Part shown: positions 35,189-47,100 of the stretch, in pieces
Layout: each line of letters starts with the position of its first letter
Numbering within the stretch: the first letter of the stretch is position 1
Assembly (NCBI RefSeq): GCF_042477335.2
Contig: NC_091245.1
Span: 111,634,501-111,698,500, forward strand
From: Ovis canadensis
Lineage: Eukaryota; Chordata; Mammalia; Artiodactyla; Bovidae
Direction of reading: 5' to 3'
DNA length: 64,000 bases
Made by a program: the position numbers and the translations under genes
The notes under the pieces: generated by a model
What the model was told of the DNA's origin: nothing
The model's database searches: none
The model's input: only the letters and a program-made list of their open reading frames with translations

Positions 35189-38100
35189 TCACAGCAGAGT
35201 GGCCTGTTCAGGGTGGAAGACGGACTGTCGATAGGCTGGTGGCCGGGACCTAGCGGCATCTCGGCGCCGGCGGAAGGCGAGGAATTCCTCCCGAAGGGCA
35301 GCACAGCGGGCCTCAGGGCCAGGAGCATGGGCAGCACTCAGGAGGCAGCTCTCCTCTGGAGTCTTCACACCTGCAAAAGGAAGGACAAAAGGAAGATGTC
35401 TTAAGGTCCCCTGGGTGAACTCTTGGGGTTCACCAGTACCACAAAGCTCTCTAGGGCCTGCCAGTGCAGAGGAGTCAGAGGAGCGGGCCTGGCTGGGAAC
35501 AGGCTGAGTCCTAAGGCTGGGGGTGCCTGCCTTTCTGGAAGGCTCTCACACCTAGCTCTGGCTCAGCTTCAAGTCGGGATCGAGGGCCAGCCAAGCCCAC
35601 GTGCAGAGTCTCCAGCAACTCCATGTCCCCTGGGAATTCTGAGTCCCACTCATAGTTCTCATCCACAGATGTGTTCCTCCTGTGAAATGAGACAAATGTG
35701 TGGTGTGGGTAGAGGAATAGAGGGTAGCCAGAAAAGCCTGAACTGGTGACCCCAAGCTGAGGGTGGGCCATGGCTTTCCTCTGAAGATCCCTGGACCTCA
35801 GCAAAAGCTTCAAAAAGGAGACAAGCTCTCCTGGTCCCAAGGTAGGGATGGAGCAGGGAAGGCAGAGGGTGCAGGAGAGGGGTGGGGAGAATCTGTCCAG
35901 GGCAGGGCAGGACAGGGCAGGGCAGGGCAGGGCAGGGACTGCCCTCACCTTTTGCTGACTGTCACCACATGCTCCCTCCGGGGCCACCTCTCAGGGCCAC
36001 TGGCCCAGCTGCTGGTGTCTCCTGGAGCGGGGCTGAGGTAGCTGCCTCCTGCAGAGGGGGCTGTGGAGGGGGGCCGGAGGAAGGAGGCGCTGCCCCGCCC
36101 ACTGCTCTGGCTTGTGAGGCTGCCTCGGGGGGCAGCAGGGAGAAGGCTTGGCAGCAGCCGCTCCCTCAGTGTCCAGTCAACCAGTGCTGTGTACGGGGGC
36201 TCTGGGGCGGCCCCAACCCCGACCATGGCCCCGGGAAGTGCTGCCCTGGGGGACTCAGAGTGGCAGTCCAGGGGCTGGAGGTTACATGAGGTGGGGCAGG
36301 GCCGGGTATCCATGTAATCTGGGGGTGGAGCAGGCCCGGGTTCCTCCACGGGGAGCCAGTCCCCATCTACATTCATCTCCCTGAAGAAGGGCAGGCTCAG
36401 GTACTGGAGCAGGGGTCCTGGACCTGGCAGAGGACTGGGTGGGGCCGGTCGAGGGGGCCCCACAGGGCTGATGTCTGCAATGCAGAGGGGTTGGGGCATC
36501 CCACTGGGGCTGCTGCTGCTGCAATCATAGGACCTGGCCTGACGCCGAGCTGGGGTCCGAGGCTCGGACTGCTCAGGGCCTGACTTGTCTCGGGAGGTCC
36601 CCACCTGGGGTCCCATCACAAAACGCCCATCTGGTCCCCGGCAAATGGGCTCCAGGGGTAAGGGCCCCCGGCTAGGTGGAGGATCCGGAGGGGGGCTGGG
36701 GGGTCCAGCGGGTTCCCCCCAGAGCAGACTCTGGCGCAGGCTGGGGACTGGGGAACCCTGGAGCTTCAGCTTCGCCACGCTGTCAGGACTGCCCGAGCCC
36801 GGAGCAGAGCTGGGGAAGGACAGGAGATCAGGGTCTGTGGTAGGGGGCCAGTCCCCCTCCCAGGAGCCAGCGTCAGGCCTTGAGAGGTTTGATGCAGAAC
36901 AGAGCAGAGCTAGGGAGAGCAAGGGAGAGAAGGACCCACATGGTGGAGGGGTGGAGGGAAGGCACGGGCGACACGGGGCCGGCCCCCAGGCTGGGGCCTC
37001 TGCACTTCCATCCTCACCTCCCTTTCACTTCTGTTCCACCCCTTCTACCCCTCCCCAAGGTGCAGAAAAGGAAGGTGCTCACAGAAGGCAGAAGGAAGCC
37101 AAGGAAGCGGAGGCACTTACTGGAGAGCTGACTTTCCAGCGGGAGAGAAGATAAGAGGTGGATCTGCAAGAATAAGAGGACAAGAGGTGACACGGGAGAA
37201 ACCGAGCCCCACCAGGGCCCAGGGCACAAGCCTCACTCCACACCAGACACCACCCCATCTGCCTGGGGAAAGTGGAAAAAGTGGGAAGCAGGGGGAACAC
37301 ACCTGGCCCTGCCAGGGGGTTGGAGCTTCTCCAAGTTGGAGGTGCTTATAGTGGGCGGGACCCCAAGTGACCTACCTTGGCGGAGGCGTTTGCGGCGGCG
37401 ACGGGCAGCTCGGCGCCGGTTCATGAGGCAGGCGGCCAGGATGCTCACGAGCACAGCCACGCCCAGAAAGCAAACCCCGCCCACCACGCCGGCCAGCACT
37501 GGCTGGGGCAGGAGGCCTGGCAGCTGTGTGCGCGAGGGGTAAACCTCCAGGCCTGGGCAAGGGGACACGAGGGAGGGTCGGTGTCTATGACACAGGGGGC
37601 TCCGAGCCCCCCTAATCCCCAGGGTTCTGCCCTCCTGCCGGGTTCTCACCAGAAGTGGAGACGTTGGCTGTGTTGCTGGGATCACTGACATAGCTACCAG
37701 AGAAGGCCACGAGGCGGAATTCGTAGAGAACATCCTGCGGATGGGGGTCCAAGAAGGGGGTCAAAGCTCAGCACTGCTCACCCCAAGCCCATTTGGAAAG
37801 ACTTTGCAGTTGGAAGGTATGGGTGAAGTAGAAAGCCAAGCGGAGGTGAGGATGGTCAAATCAGGGTGAGCCCAGGTTTGGGGAGTGCAACAGGGGGCTG
37901 GAGGGCCACTGGCAGGACCCACACCCCTGCCTACCCGCCACACCTACCTTGATAAGTCCTGGCACCAACAGCTGCATTTCAGTGCCTGCCACGGCCCGAT
38001 CCAACACCTCCCAGCCCTGGGAGCCCTGCCGGCCCTCCAGGATGTAGCCATCCAGCCTCTTAGGGACCAGTTCCGGGGGATCCCAGTGCAGGAGTACCCC

Positions 38101-41100
38101 CCGGGGCGTCCTCACCGCCACCAGACCTCGTGGAGGGGACAGGGGAGGCGACATCTCTGTCGGGGGAGGACTGGGGGCAGCTGGTGTGGTAGGAAGCCCT
38201 GAAGGGGACACAGAGGCATGTAAAGATTGCATTCCCCAGTGCCCCTCCCCTGTTCCTCCACATCCCCTGGAAATGGAAGTGTTCCCCATGGACTGCAGCT
38301 CACCAGGCTCCTCTGTCCCTGGAATTCTCTAGGCAAGAATACTGGAGCGGGTTGCCATTGCCTTCTCCAGGGTATCCTCCCAACCCAGGGATCGAACCCC
38401 AGTCTTCCACACCGTAGGTGGATTCTTTACCATCTGAGCTACCAGGGAAGTCCTTCCACAACCCCTGGTGCCCAACTATTCTCCCAGAACCCCTAAAGTC
38501 AAGCCTCGATCATCTTCCACAAACCCTTCTGGCCACTCCCACCCAGACTGCCCCCGTCTGGACTTTCCCTGCAGCCCTTCCCCATCCTTGTCTGCTGCTC
38601 TGATCGCTCACCTTCAGGGGCAGACAGGACAATCTCGCTGAAGGGCCCGCTCCCCAGCTTGTTCTGAGCAAGGACACTGAACTGGTACTGGGTGTGGGGC
38701 TGCAGGCCTGGCACTAGGAGGAAAGCAGCACCCACAGGCACTGCCAGGGACACCCAGTCATGGTGGGCTCGGTCAGGACGCTTTGCCCTGGAGGACAGGA
38801 GGAAATGAGGGGCGGGGGTGCATTTCATGAACTAGGAAGAGGAGGAAGGTTGGAGTCCAGAGAGCTGACCTCCCCTGTCCCCTCAACCACCCCAGCTCTC
38901 AGGACCTGGGCTTTGAACCCCTGAGATTCTCTGAAAATTGGACAGCAGAGTCAGGGCATGGGCTGGCACAGAGAGGTAGGAGAGAGGGCAGAGAGCCAGA
39001 GGGACTCAGGTTGAGGGGTAAGAGGGATGGCAGGGGCAGGTCACTCACAAGGGGGTGTACCAGACACTGAATCTCTGCAGATAGCCACCATCAAAGCCAG
39101 GCTCCCAGGAGACATTGGCACCCTTGGGCAAAGGTACCACAGACACATTGGTGACAACGTGGGGGCTGGTGCCTGGGTGGGGGCAATGGAGGGATAATGG
39201 TCAGGATCCTGAGGGAGGGCGAAGAGTTCAGGGGATCCAAGCCTTCCACTTACCACCCATCATCCCAGGGGCTCCCCACCTAAGATCCCCATCTGGGGCC
39301 CCCCAAACGATTCTTTCCCCTGTGTCCTCCCCACACGGCTGCCTCCAGCCTGCTCTGCAGCCACTAACCCAGCACGTAGACATTCGTGGAGGCGGCCACT
39401 CGGGCCACAGCATTGCTGGCCGTGCACTCCCAGCGTCCGTGGGCCTCCTTGGTCAGTGGTCGCAGGATGAGGCTACTGTTGCTATCCACCTGGGCCTGGC
39501 CCTGCAGCCCCCGGCCCACCTACAGAACCACTGGTCAGCCCTGAGGACACACGCAGCCACCCCTCACCAAGGGCGCCACTCAGCTCTCGGGGCAGCTCCA
39601 GTTTCCTCCCCAGCCAGCCCTCTCTTCCTCACCTCCTCCCCACCTCCCCTCTCCCCACAAACATCCAGGGGCACAGAGAGGCAGGGGTGCGGCGAGTGTG
39701 AAAATAGGTGTGAATACAGGTGGAGTGGGGTCAGGAGTCTTACCTTGGCCCAAGAGATAGTAGGTGAAGGGTCTCCCCGGGCAGAGCAGGGGATAAGGAG
39801 TTCTCGCCCTACTTCTTGGAAATATTCTTCTTTGGGACGTTCCAGAAAAGCTGGGGGAGCCTGCAACCCAGATCTGGCATTGGGTGGGGGCTCTCTCACA
39901 CTGCCGCCTGAGGGCCATTCCCCACCTTCTCTGGGGCCACCATCTGTCTGCATCTCTCAGTGTCTCTCTAGCTCGCCTGTCCCCAGCAAGGGGGCTGGAG
40001 GGACATTATTGGAGAGACCAGGGCTGATGGGCAGAGGCCTCTCTGGAGATGTACAAAGCTCTAGAGAATACCCTTCACCCTCCCCTTTGCTTCCTACTCT
40101 CTTCACTCCAGAGAGGGAGGCAGCCTGTTAAAGGGTTGAGGCGGGCAGGGGACCGTCCTCCGCTGTGGCATCTGATGGCTGCCACTACCATGGCAAACAG
40201 ATGTGGAAGCCCCGCTCCCCACACGTCTGTCCCACCCACCTCGGCCTGGTGTCAGTACCAGCCTTGCATCTTCAGCCGCCTGACCTGCTGCCACTCCCCC
40301 CGCCCCCAACCCCCACCCCAAGCCGCACCTTGAGCAGAACACGGGTGACTGGGGAGGGCCCTGCAGTGCCAAGACTGTTGTAGGGGGTGCAGGAGTATTC
40401 TCCCAGGGCATCCTCGTTCCCCAGGGCAATGATCAGGGAGCCTTCTGGGCCCTGGGACCAGCCGGGGAACTGGAAGCAAGAGGAGATGACAGCCAGACAG
40501 AGACGCTCAGCAGAGGCCAGACCAGAGATGGAGAGAAGCAGTGCACGGGAGAGACCCACGTCTACACGGAGGCGGCCGCAACCACCCTTAGGCTGGCCCC
40601 TCTCTGAATTCCACCCTTCCACTCTCTTTCCTACAGGGGGCCGCTACCAGGGGTGTGAAGGCGGCCTATTGATAGCTCCGGGGCTGTGAGCAATGGAGTT
40701 TGTCAGAGGAATGGAGGCTGACAAACTCCAGGGGAGCCACTCAGAGGGAATCTGGTGTGAATGGCACCCCGTGGGGTTGAGCCGTGTGAGGTTCTCTGCC
40801 TGCTGCCTTCCTAGCCCTCCATGATTACATTCCCTATCTTACACCCCACATCAGCTCTTCTTCCTGGCTTCCCTAGTTCTGTACAGTCAAAGGCTAACAT
40901 CTGACTCCTTACTCTGTCTCACGCCCCACATCTGTCCTCCTGGGAAGGCCTTTTGTTCCATCCATCTTCACGTCTATCCCTCTAACTCAGGCCTCGTAAC
41001 CTCTCACCCACAATCTCATTTCAGCAGCCTCTGCACCACAAATGTCCACTCTCTTCCCCTTCATTTCTCTGACAAACTCAACTGCTCACAGCCCTGACAC

Positions 41101-44100
41101 TATCATATAAGCTTCCCTGGTGGCTCAATGGTAAAAAATCTGCCTCAGTGCAAGAGATGCGGGTTTGATCCCTGGCTGGGGAAGATCCCCTGGAGGAGGG
41201 CATAGCAACCCACTCCAGAATTCTTGCCTGGAGAATTCCATGGACAAAGGAGCCTGGTGGGCTACAGTCCATAGAGTTGGACATGATTGAAGCAAGTGAG
41301 CACACTCGCATGGACACACTGATGCTATCACACCATTGCTCAAGCAATTTCACTGGTTCCAAATGCCTTTTGACTTTTTTTTTAACCTTTGAAAAAATTT
41401 ATTGAGTACTACTATGGTTCGAGAAGCCCTGGGGTGACTAGGATTAAAAGATGCAATACTAACCCACAAGGAATTTATTGTCTTTGCAGACAAACAAAAA
41501 ATCTCAATCACCTTGGAATGAAGTAATATTAACTTGGCATCCATATTCTTCCCTTTGGTCCCAACCTGTCTTTCCAGATTCTCTGCATCAGTCATGTCCC
41601 CACAGGAATCGTAGCTCCCACCCAGCTGGATGACTCATTATGCCATAAACGCACTATACTGCTTCCTGCCTCTGGGCCCTGGTTTCTGCATGGACTGTCT
41701 CTCTGCCCTTCAAGGCCATCATTCGCATCCCAGAAGCCGTTGCTGATCTGTCCTCAACCAGCCCTAAGAGGAAGGTGCTCGCCGCCTCCTGCCTCGCTAG
41801 CCTTCCGGCAGAGCGTCTGTGGCTGTGCTACCCCCTCGAGGCACGGATGTCTCTTTGCTCCTGTTCCTGCCAGACACCAGGCACAGCACCCGATAACCAC
41901 GGATGTCATTACTACTTTCCCAGTCTGTCGCATCCTCCCCTTCTTCCCCCGGTGTCTCACGTCCATGACTGCATCTCTGTTCTTGCCCTGCAAACAGGTT
42001 CATCTGTCCCATTTCTCTAGATTTCATATATGTGTGAATAGACAATATTTGTTTTTCTCTCAAACAGATGGCTAGTAGGAACCTGTGGTAAAGCACAGGG
42101 AACTCAGCTCGGTGCTCTACGATGACCTAGAAGGGTGGGATGGGAGGGGGATGGGGTGCCAGGGAAGCTCCAATGGGAGGGGATATATGTATACATAGAG
42201 CTGATTCACTTTGTTGTATTGCAGAAACTAACACATTACAATGTGATTATACTCCAATTAAAAAAATAAAAGAGGTATACGATCTCCAGTCACTGTATTG
42301 ATCAAAGGCCACCCCAGCTGTCTTGGCTAGAATAACACCAAGCTAAGCCCTCTCTTCCCTGCCCCAGGCCTGTACCTTGTCCAGCTGCAGGGCCTGCCCA
42401 TCCTTGGTCCAGCTGACAAAGAGCAATGGGGGGTTGGCACGAACGGGGCATCGGATCACCCCCCGCATACCCACGGGCAAGGGCGTCTCAGGAGGCATGG
42501 CGGTCACCTGCGCTGGGTCTGGGGGAAGCAGTGGCAAGTTGTAGGGGAGGAGCTGAGCCTGGCCCAAGGAAGTGAAGCAATCTGTCGAGGGAGCCGGGGT
42601 GGGGCTTACAGAGCACAGTGAGGTAGGCAGAGGCTGAGGGCGGGCGCAGGAGGCCGTTGCTGGGCACACAGGTGTAGCGGCCGGCATCATCAGGCTGGGC
42701 GGCCTGCAGCCGCAAGCTGCCATCCACCAGGATCCGCACTCGGGGCTGCAGGCGGCTGCAGTATGGCACAGGGGCGGAGGGGTCCAGGCCTTGCTCAGCC
42801 AAGGGACTCCTCAGACTGCTCACCAGTTCCCCACCCCCACCCCACCCCACCACACCCTAGCACACGCAGAGCCCCACCTGATGTGGAAGACGTTGGTGCT
42901 GTCCTGGAACCAGCTGTAGGTGAGGTTAGCAGGGTATGCCTCAGCTCGGCAGGCCAGAGAAACATCCTGGGAGGCATTGACTGTGCTGTTCTTGGGGGGC
43001 ACCACGATGACTGGGGGTCCTGGGAAGGGGGAAGCACAGGGGAAGGAGGGGCCTCAGCCCAGTTTCCCAGGAACCCTGAGGTCACTTCTGCCTCTCTCCC
43101 TAGTCTGCCCTCTAGAATACAGGGCTGGTTGCTACAGGGCCTCAGGAATGGAAACAGGCCCTAACCCTTTTATTTAACACAAGTTCCTCCTCTGCTCCAG
43201 CAAGCTCGCTGTCCTACCAGGGACAGCCACATTCACCCAGTTTAATCCTCTGCTCACCCTTTACAGCATCACCTTTTCCACCCCTCATCTATCTACACCA
43301 TCTACAACACCTCTGTGTCTCCTATCCTAATCCAGGCACCCAATACCTTAACCCAGGATGCTGCAGCAATCCCTGACTCCATTCATGGCCATTCATGCAA
43401 AAATGTCTCCACCCACCCACTCTGGCCACAGAATTATTCTGCTCAAGAATCCACAGCAGCTCCTGGCTCCCAGCACATTAAGCTCAAACTTCTTGACCCA
43501 GCCCTGTGGGCCCTTGTGACCCCACCAGGCCAACCATCTCTTCACACATCAAGCCTTCCATATTCTTTCAGGTCAGTATGGGAGCTCACTGGGCCCATGC
43601 CAGGCAGTCTTGAAGGCTCTTCCCCAAGAGCCTGACTAGGCCACAGAGACCCTGCCAAACCATCTTTTAACCCCACTGCTGTCTCCCTTCTCCAGGCTCC
43701 AACTACATGAGTGGCCAGTAATAAGAGGTAATGATACAAGCGGGAGTGCAGAACACCTCCAGGCGCACCAGGTGGGACTGACCTGACCTGCATTTAATCC
43801 TCTTAAGAGCCTTTTGTGATAGAAATTATTGTCTCCACTTCATAGATGAAGACATGAAGGGTCAGAGGCAGACAGATTGTAAGGCGACTTGCCCCAGATC
43901 AGTGGGAAGGCAAATTCACATCAGGCCTTCCCGACGCCAGACTTCACCCTGCACCACTGCCCAGCGCTGCCTCCCCCACAGCCCCCAGGAGAGCAGGGCT
44001 TCACCTCTGCATCTCATTCCCGAGGTCACCATGGGGCTCTATGAAGGCAGAGTGTACTTTTCAGCTTTCCTTCTGAAGGGAAGGGCTTGACCACAAATTA

Positions 44101-47100
44101 CTGTGCTCGGCTGAACCTAAGTCTTGTAACAATCCTGAGAGGCAGACAGGAACTTCTTTGTATAGATGAGGAAGCTAGGGGTCAAGGGGGTTCCGGGGCT
44201 CAGTCTGACACCAACACCCCATGCCCTTCCCACTGTACCACACTGCTAGGCACTAAATACCTGCATTCACTGATCCTTTTACAGACAAGATGCTGGTTTT
44301 AGAGGCATTGGGAGCTCCCTCCCTCTCCAGGGGCCACTGCCTCAGGCCCAAGTCCTCCCCCCAAGCTGTGTGCACCCCCAGCCACAGGTCAGTCCTCTCA
44401 CGCGCTATGTCCAGCTTCCCGGCCCTCCCCTGAGACAGCACCTAGCACCAGCAGCTGGGTGGCGTGGGTGGCGCTGCCCTCGGTGCTGGAGGCTTGGCAG
44501 GTGTAGACCCCGGCGCTGCTTCGCTCCACCCTCCGGATCCGCAGCGTTCCGTTCAGCACCTAGAGCAGGAGTCAGCGAACGGGACCCAGGCATCTCCTCG
44601 CCCACAGCGGGCCTCAGACGCCCCTGCACTTCCAAGGCCAGCCAGCAGAGGGAGGCAGCAGGCCAGGCTCGGGGAAGCCCGGGCCAAGCCCCTCCTCCGG
44701 CGGGTCTCGCAGCCTGGCCTCACCCGCTCTGTCCTGCAGCCTGTTCCCAGGCCGCCACCTGCCCCACGCTGTCCAGCCGCAGGACTCACCTGCACTTGAC
44801 TCTGGCCCTGGCCGAGGTCCTGTCCTCGGAGCTTCCAAGTCACCCGAGGTTGGGGGTTGCCTTCGGCCACACACCGCAGGGTGACCGGCTCCAGTTCCCA
44901 CACTTCGAGCACCTGGGGAGGCGTCTCCAGGAACTGAGGGGGCGCTGTGAGGAGAGAGGCATCAGGGGGTGCCAGAGGGGCCCCCAGCCCAAAGAGTTGC
45001 ATCCCAGGACCAGAGAGGCAGATCAGGGCTGCAGCCCTCAGCTCATCAGGCTGACCACCTTCAGGGGAATCCCCAGCCCTGGGCCACCCTGTCTGCGGCA
45101 CCCAGGGCTCAATGAGGACGCACCGGCCCATCCCCGCACCAGCCTACAGAGCTGGCAAGGGAGCGGAGCACAGGATGGGCGTTCAGAGCTGGGAGAGAGC
45201 CAGGTGCCCTCTAGAGTCGGGAGGCCTGGGTTTTAGACTCTGCCGCTAATCAATGGCACAACCCAGTTTCCTCATCTATGACATGGGAATACTTGTGACC
45301 TCCTTCCTTCTTAGGGTTGAGACAGAATTCATGAGGTACTGGGTTAAAAGGGGTTTTGATAAAACAAAGTATTGTATATATGTGACCAATGTTTCAGTCG
45401 GGGTTCAATAACCCCTTATCCCCTATCCATTATGCTATCCTGGTCAGGGAAGCAGGAGCAGGGAAGAGACAGGAAGTTCCCAACACAGAGCCAAGAAGGC
45501 TGATTGGTTTTAGGTGTGAAGAATGGAAAGGGCAGGAGTGGGGGTGGGCGCAGTGAGATGTAAACAAGGGGTGTCAGCCGAGTGGGGCTTCGGGACTGTC
45601 CTTCCACCCTCCCCCCTTCCACGCGACCCCCTCCTTCACCACAGCCCCCAGCTTCCTACAGTTGACGGTGAGATGCACCCAGGAGCCGTTAGCAGAGTCT
45701 TCCTCAGGGCTGTGCTGGTCTAGGAAGAGCACGCGGCACTCGTACCAGCCCTGGTCTTCAGCCCGGAGCCCCTCGATCTGGAGAGATGCCCCCTTCCGAA
45801 GCCGGACACGCCCTGGGAAAACAGCCCTGGATCAAGGGTGCTGAAGGGACCGCATGGGAGCCCCAAGCCCCTGATCACAGCGGTCATTCTCAGACGTAAA
45901 GAACAGGCTGTCTCTCCCAGCCACCCTACTAGAGTGGGGTCCAGAGAGGCACAGATGGGGTTGGGGTCACTGAGGGCAGATCCCTCCCTTCAGCCCCTCG
46001 AGTCATTCCTGCCTTTCAGCAGCTGGGACCCAGCTTAGACAAAGAGAAACCAGAGCGGCAGCAGGCGGACAAGGCACAGAGCTCAATGACGCCTAGCTTC
46101 CGGGACTGTAGGGAAAGGGGCTCAGAGAACCAGCTCTGTGTCTCCTCTGGAGTCATACAGAACCTACCCATCCATGAGCTCTTTTTGTAAGGGAGTTCCC
46201 GGGAGTACTCCTGCCAGAGGACTCTGTCCCCAGAAACCACAGCAGTGTTTGGGGCCCGAGCAGGGATCCAGACCTCGCCTACCAAAGCCCCTAATCCGCC
46301 GGGGTTATTATCAGTGGCCTAAGCGCCTTAGGGTGGCCAGAGTCCAGCCCAGCCAGGCAGCAAGGTCAGCAGCCTCCTCACCCCATTCCCTCACGCTCCA
46401 GGGCATCCAGGCTGTGGCTGACAGACTTCATAGAGCTCCACAGTGCACCCAGCCCCAGGGCAAGCAGGCAGCGCCCTTCCGCCCTCAGCATCCTCTCCTG
46501 GCAGAGTCCTGCACCACAGACAGCTTCGTGGGTCCCTGGCAGCGCGACCCAGTGAGCAAGCCACACACTGCAGCCAGAGAGACCTAGCGTCCAGCTCTGC
46601 TATATACCCTCTTGGCTACACCACTTAAACCTCTCTCTCAGCATCTGCTTCTTCATCTATAAAATGAGAGAGAGAGAAAAAATCCAAGTGGGGTAAATGG
46701 AAGGCAGGCAGCACAATGCTTAGATAAAATGGTTGAACAAACGAATGAGCTCAAGATTTGAAATCGCAGACTGCACTCAACCTTGGCTCCATCCTTCACC
46801 TGACAACACACCGTCTGCCCCTTCTCCCCTGCGTCAGTCAACAGCACCATCACGCATGTCCAGAGACCTGGGGTCATCTTCACTCTCACATCAGCTTGCT
46901 CAGTTAGCCTTTGGTGTTCTCTCTTTCACTCCCACTTTAGCTTGTTCAGTAAACCTTTCAGACTCTACTTCCTGACTGTTTCCCTCTCTATCACCTTCAA
47001 TTTAGTTTAGTCACATATGCAGAGAACATCATGAGAAACGCTGGGCTGGAGGAAGCATAAGCTGGAATCAAGATTGCCGGGAAAAATATCAATAACCTCA

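Larger units (their letters stand above)
40470..42375 (-). other. IGSF9 intron with SINE and L1
   Basis: A 1.9 kb intron inside the Ig4 coding region. Contains L2-like debris (40880-41095, 41640-41990), a Bov-tA SINE (41106-41300) and an L1 3' end (42085-42271). No exon missed: the phases join across it. Confidence 0.75.

Noticed and set aside
35898-35938. Possible CRISPR-like array in short tandem repeats
   Set aside because: The pentamer repeats have no spacers and the genome is vertebrate; the regular Bov-tA spacing elsewhere is also random insertion.
36585-37154. A 189-codon plus-strand open frame
   Set aside because: Mirror image of the large IGSF9 cytoplasmic exon and the following intron; the minus-strand reading is the real one.
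39115-40131. A 338-codon plus-strand open frame overlapping IGSF9 exons
   Set aside because: It lies antisense to several confirmed IGSF9 exons and runs unchanged through their introns. Composition is the shadow of GC-rich coding and intronic DNA; no known domain.
44370-45236. A 288-codon plus-strand open frame
   Set aside because: Antisense to the IGSF9 Ig2 exons and the intervening introns, with low stop density because of GC content. No recognisable domain.
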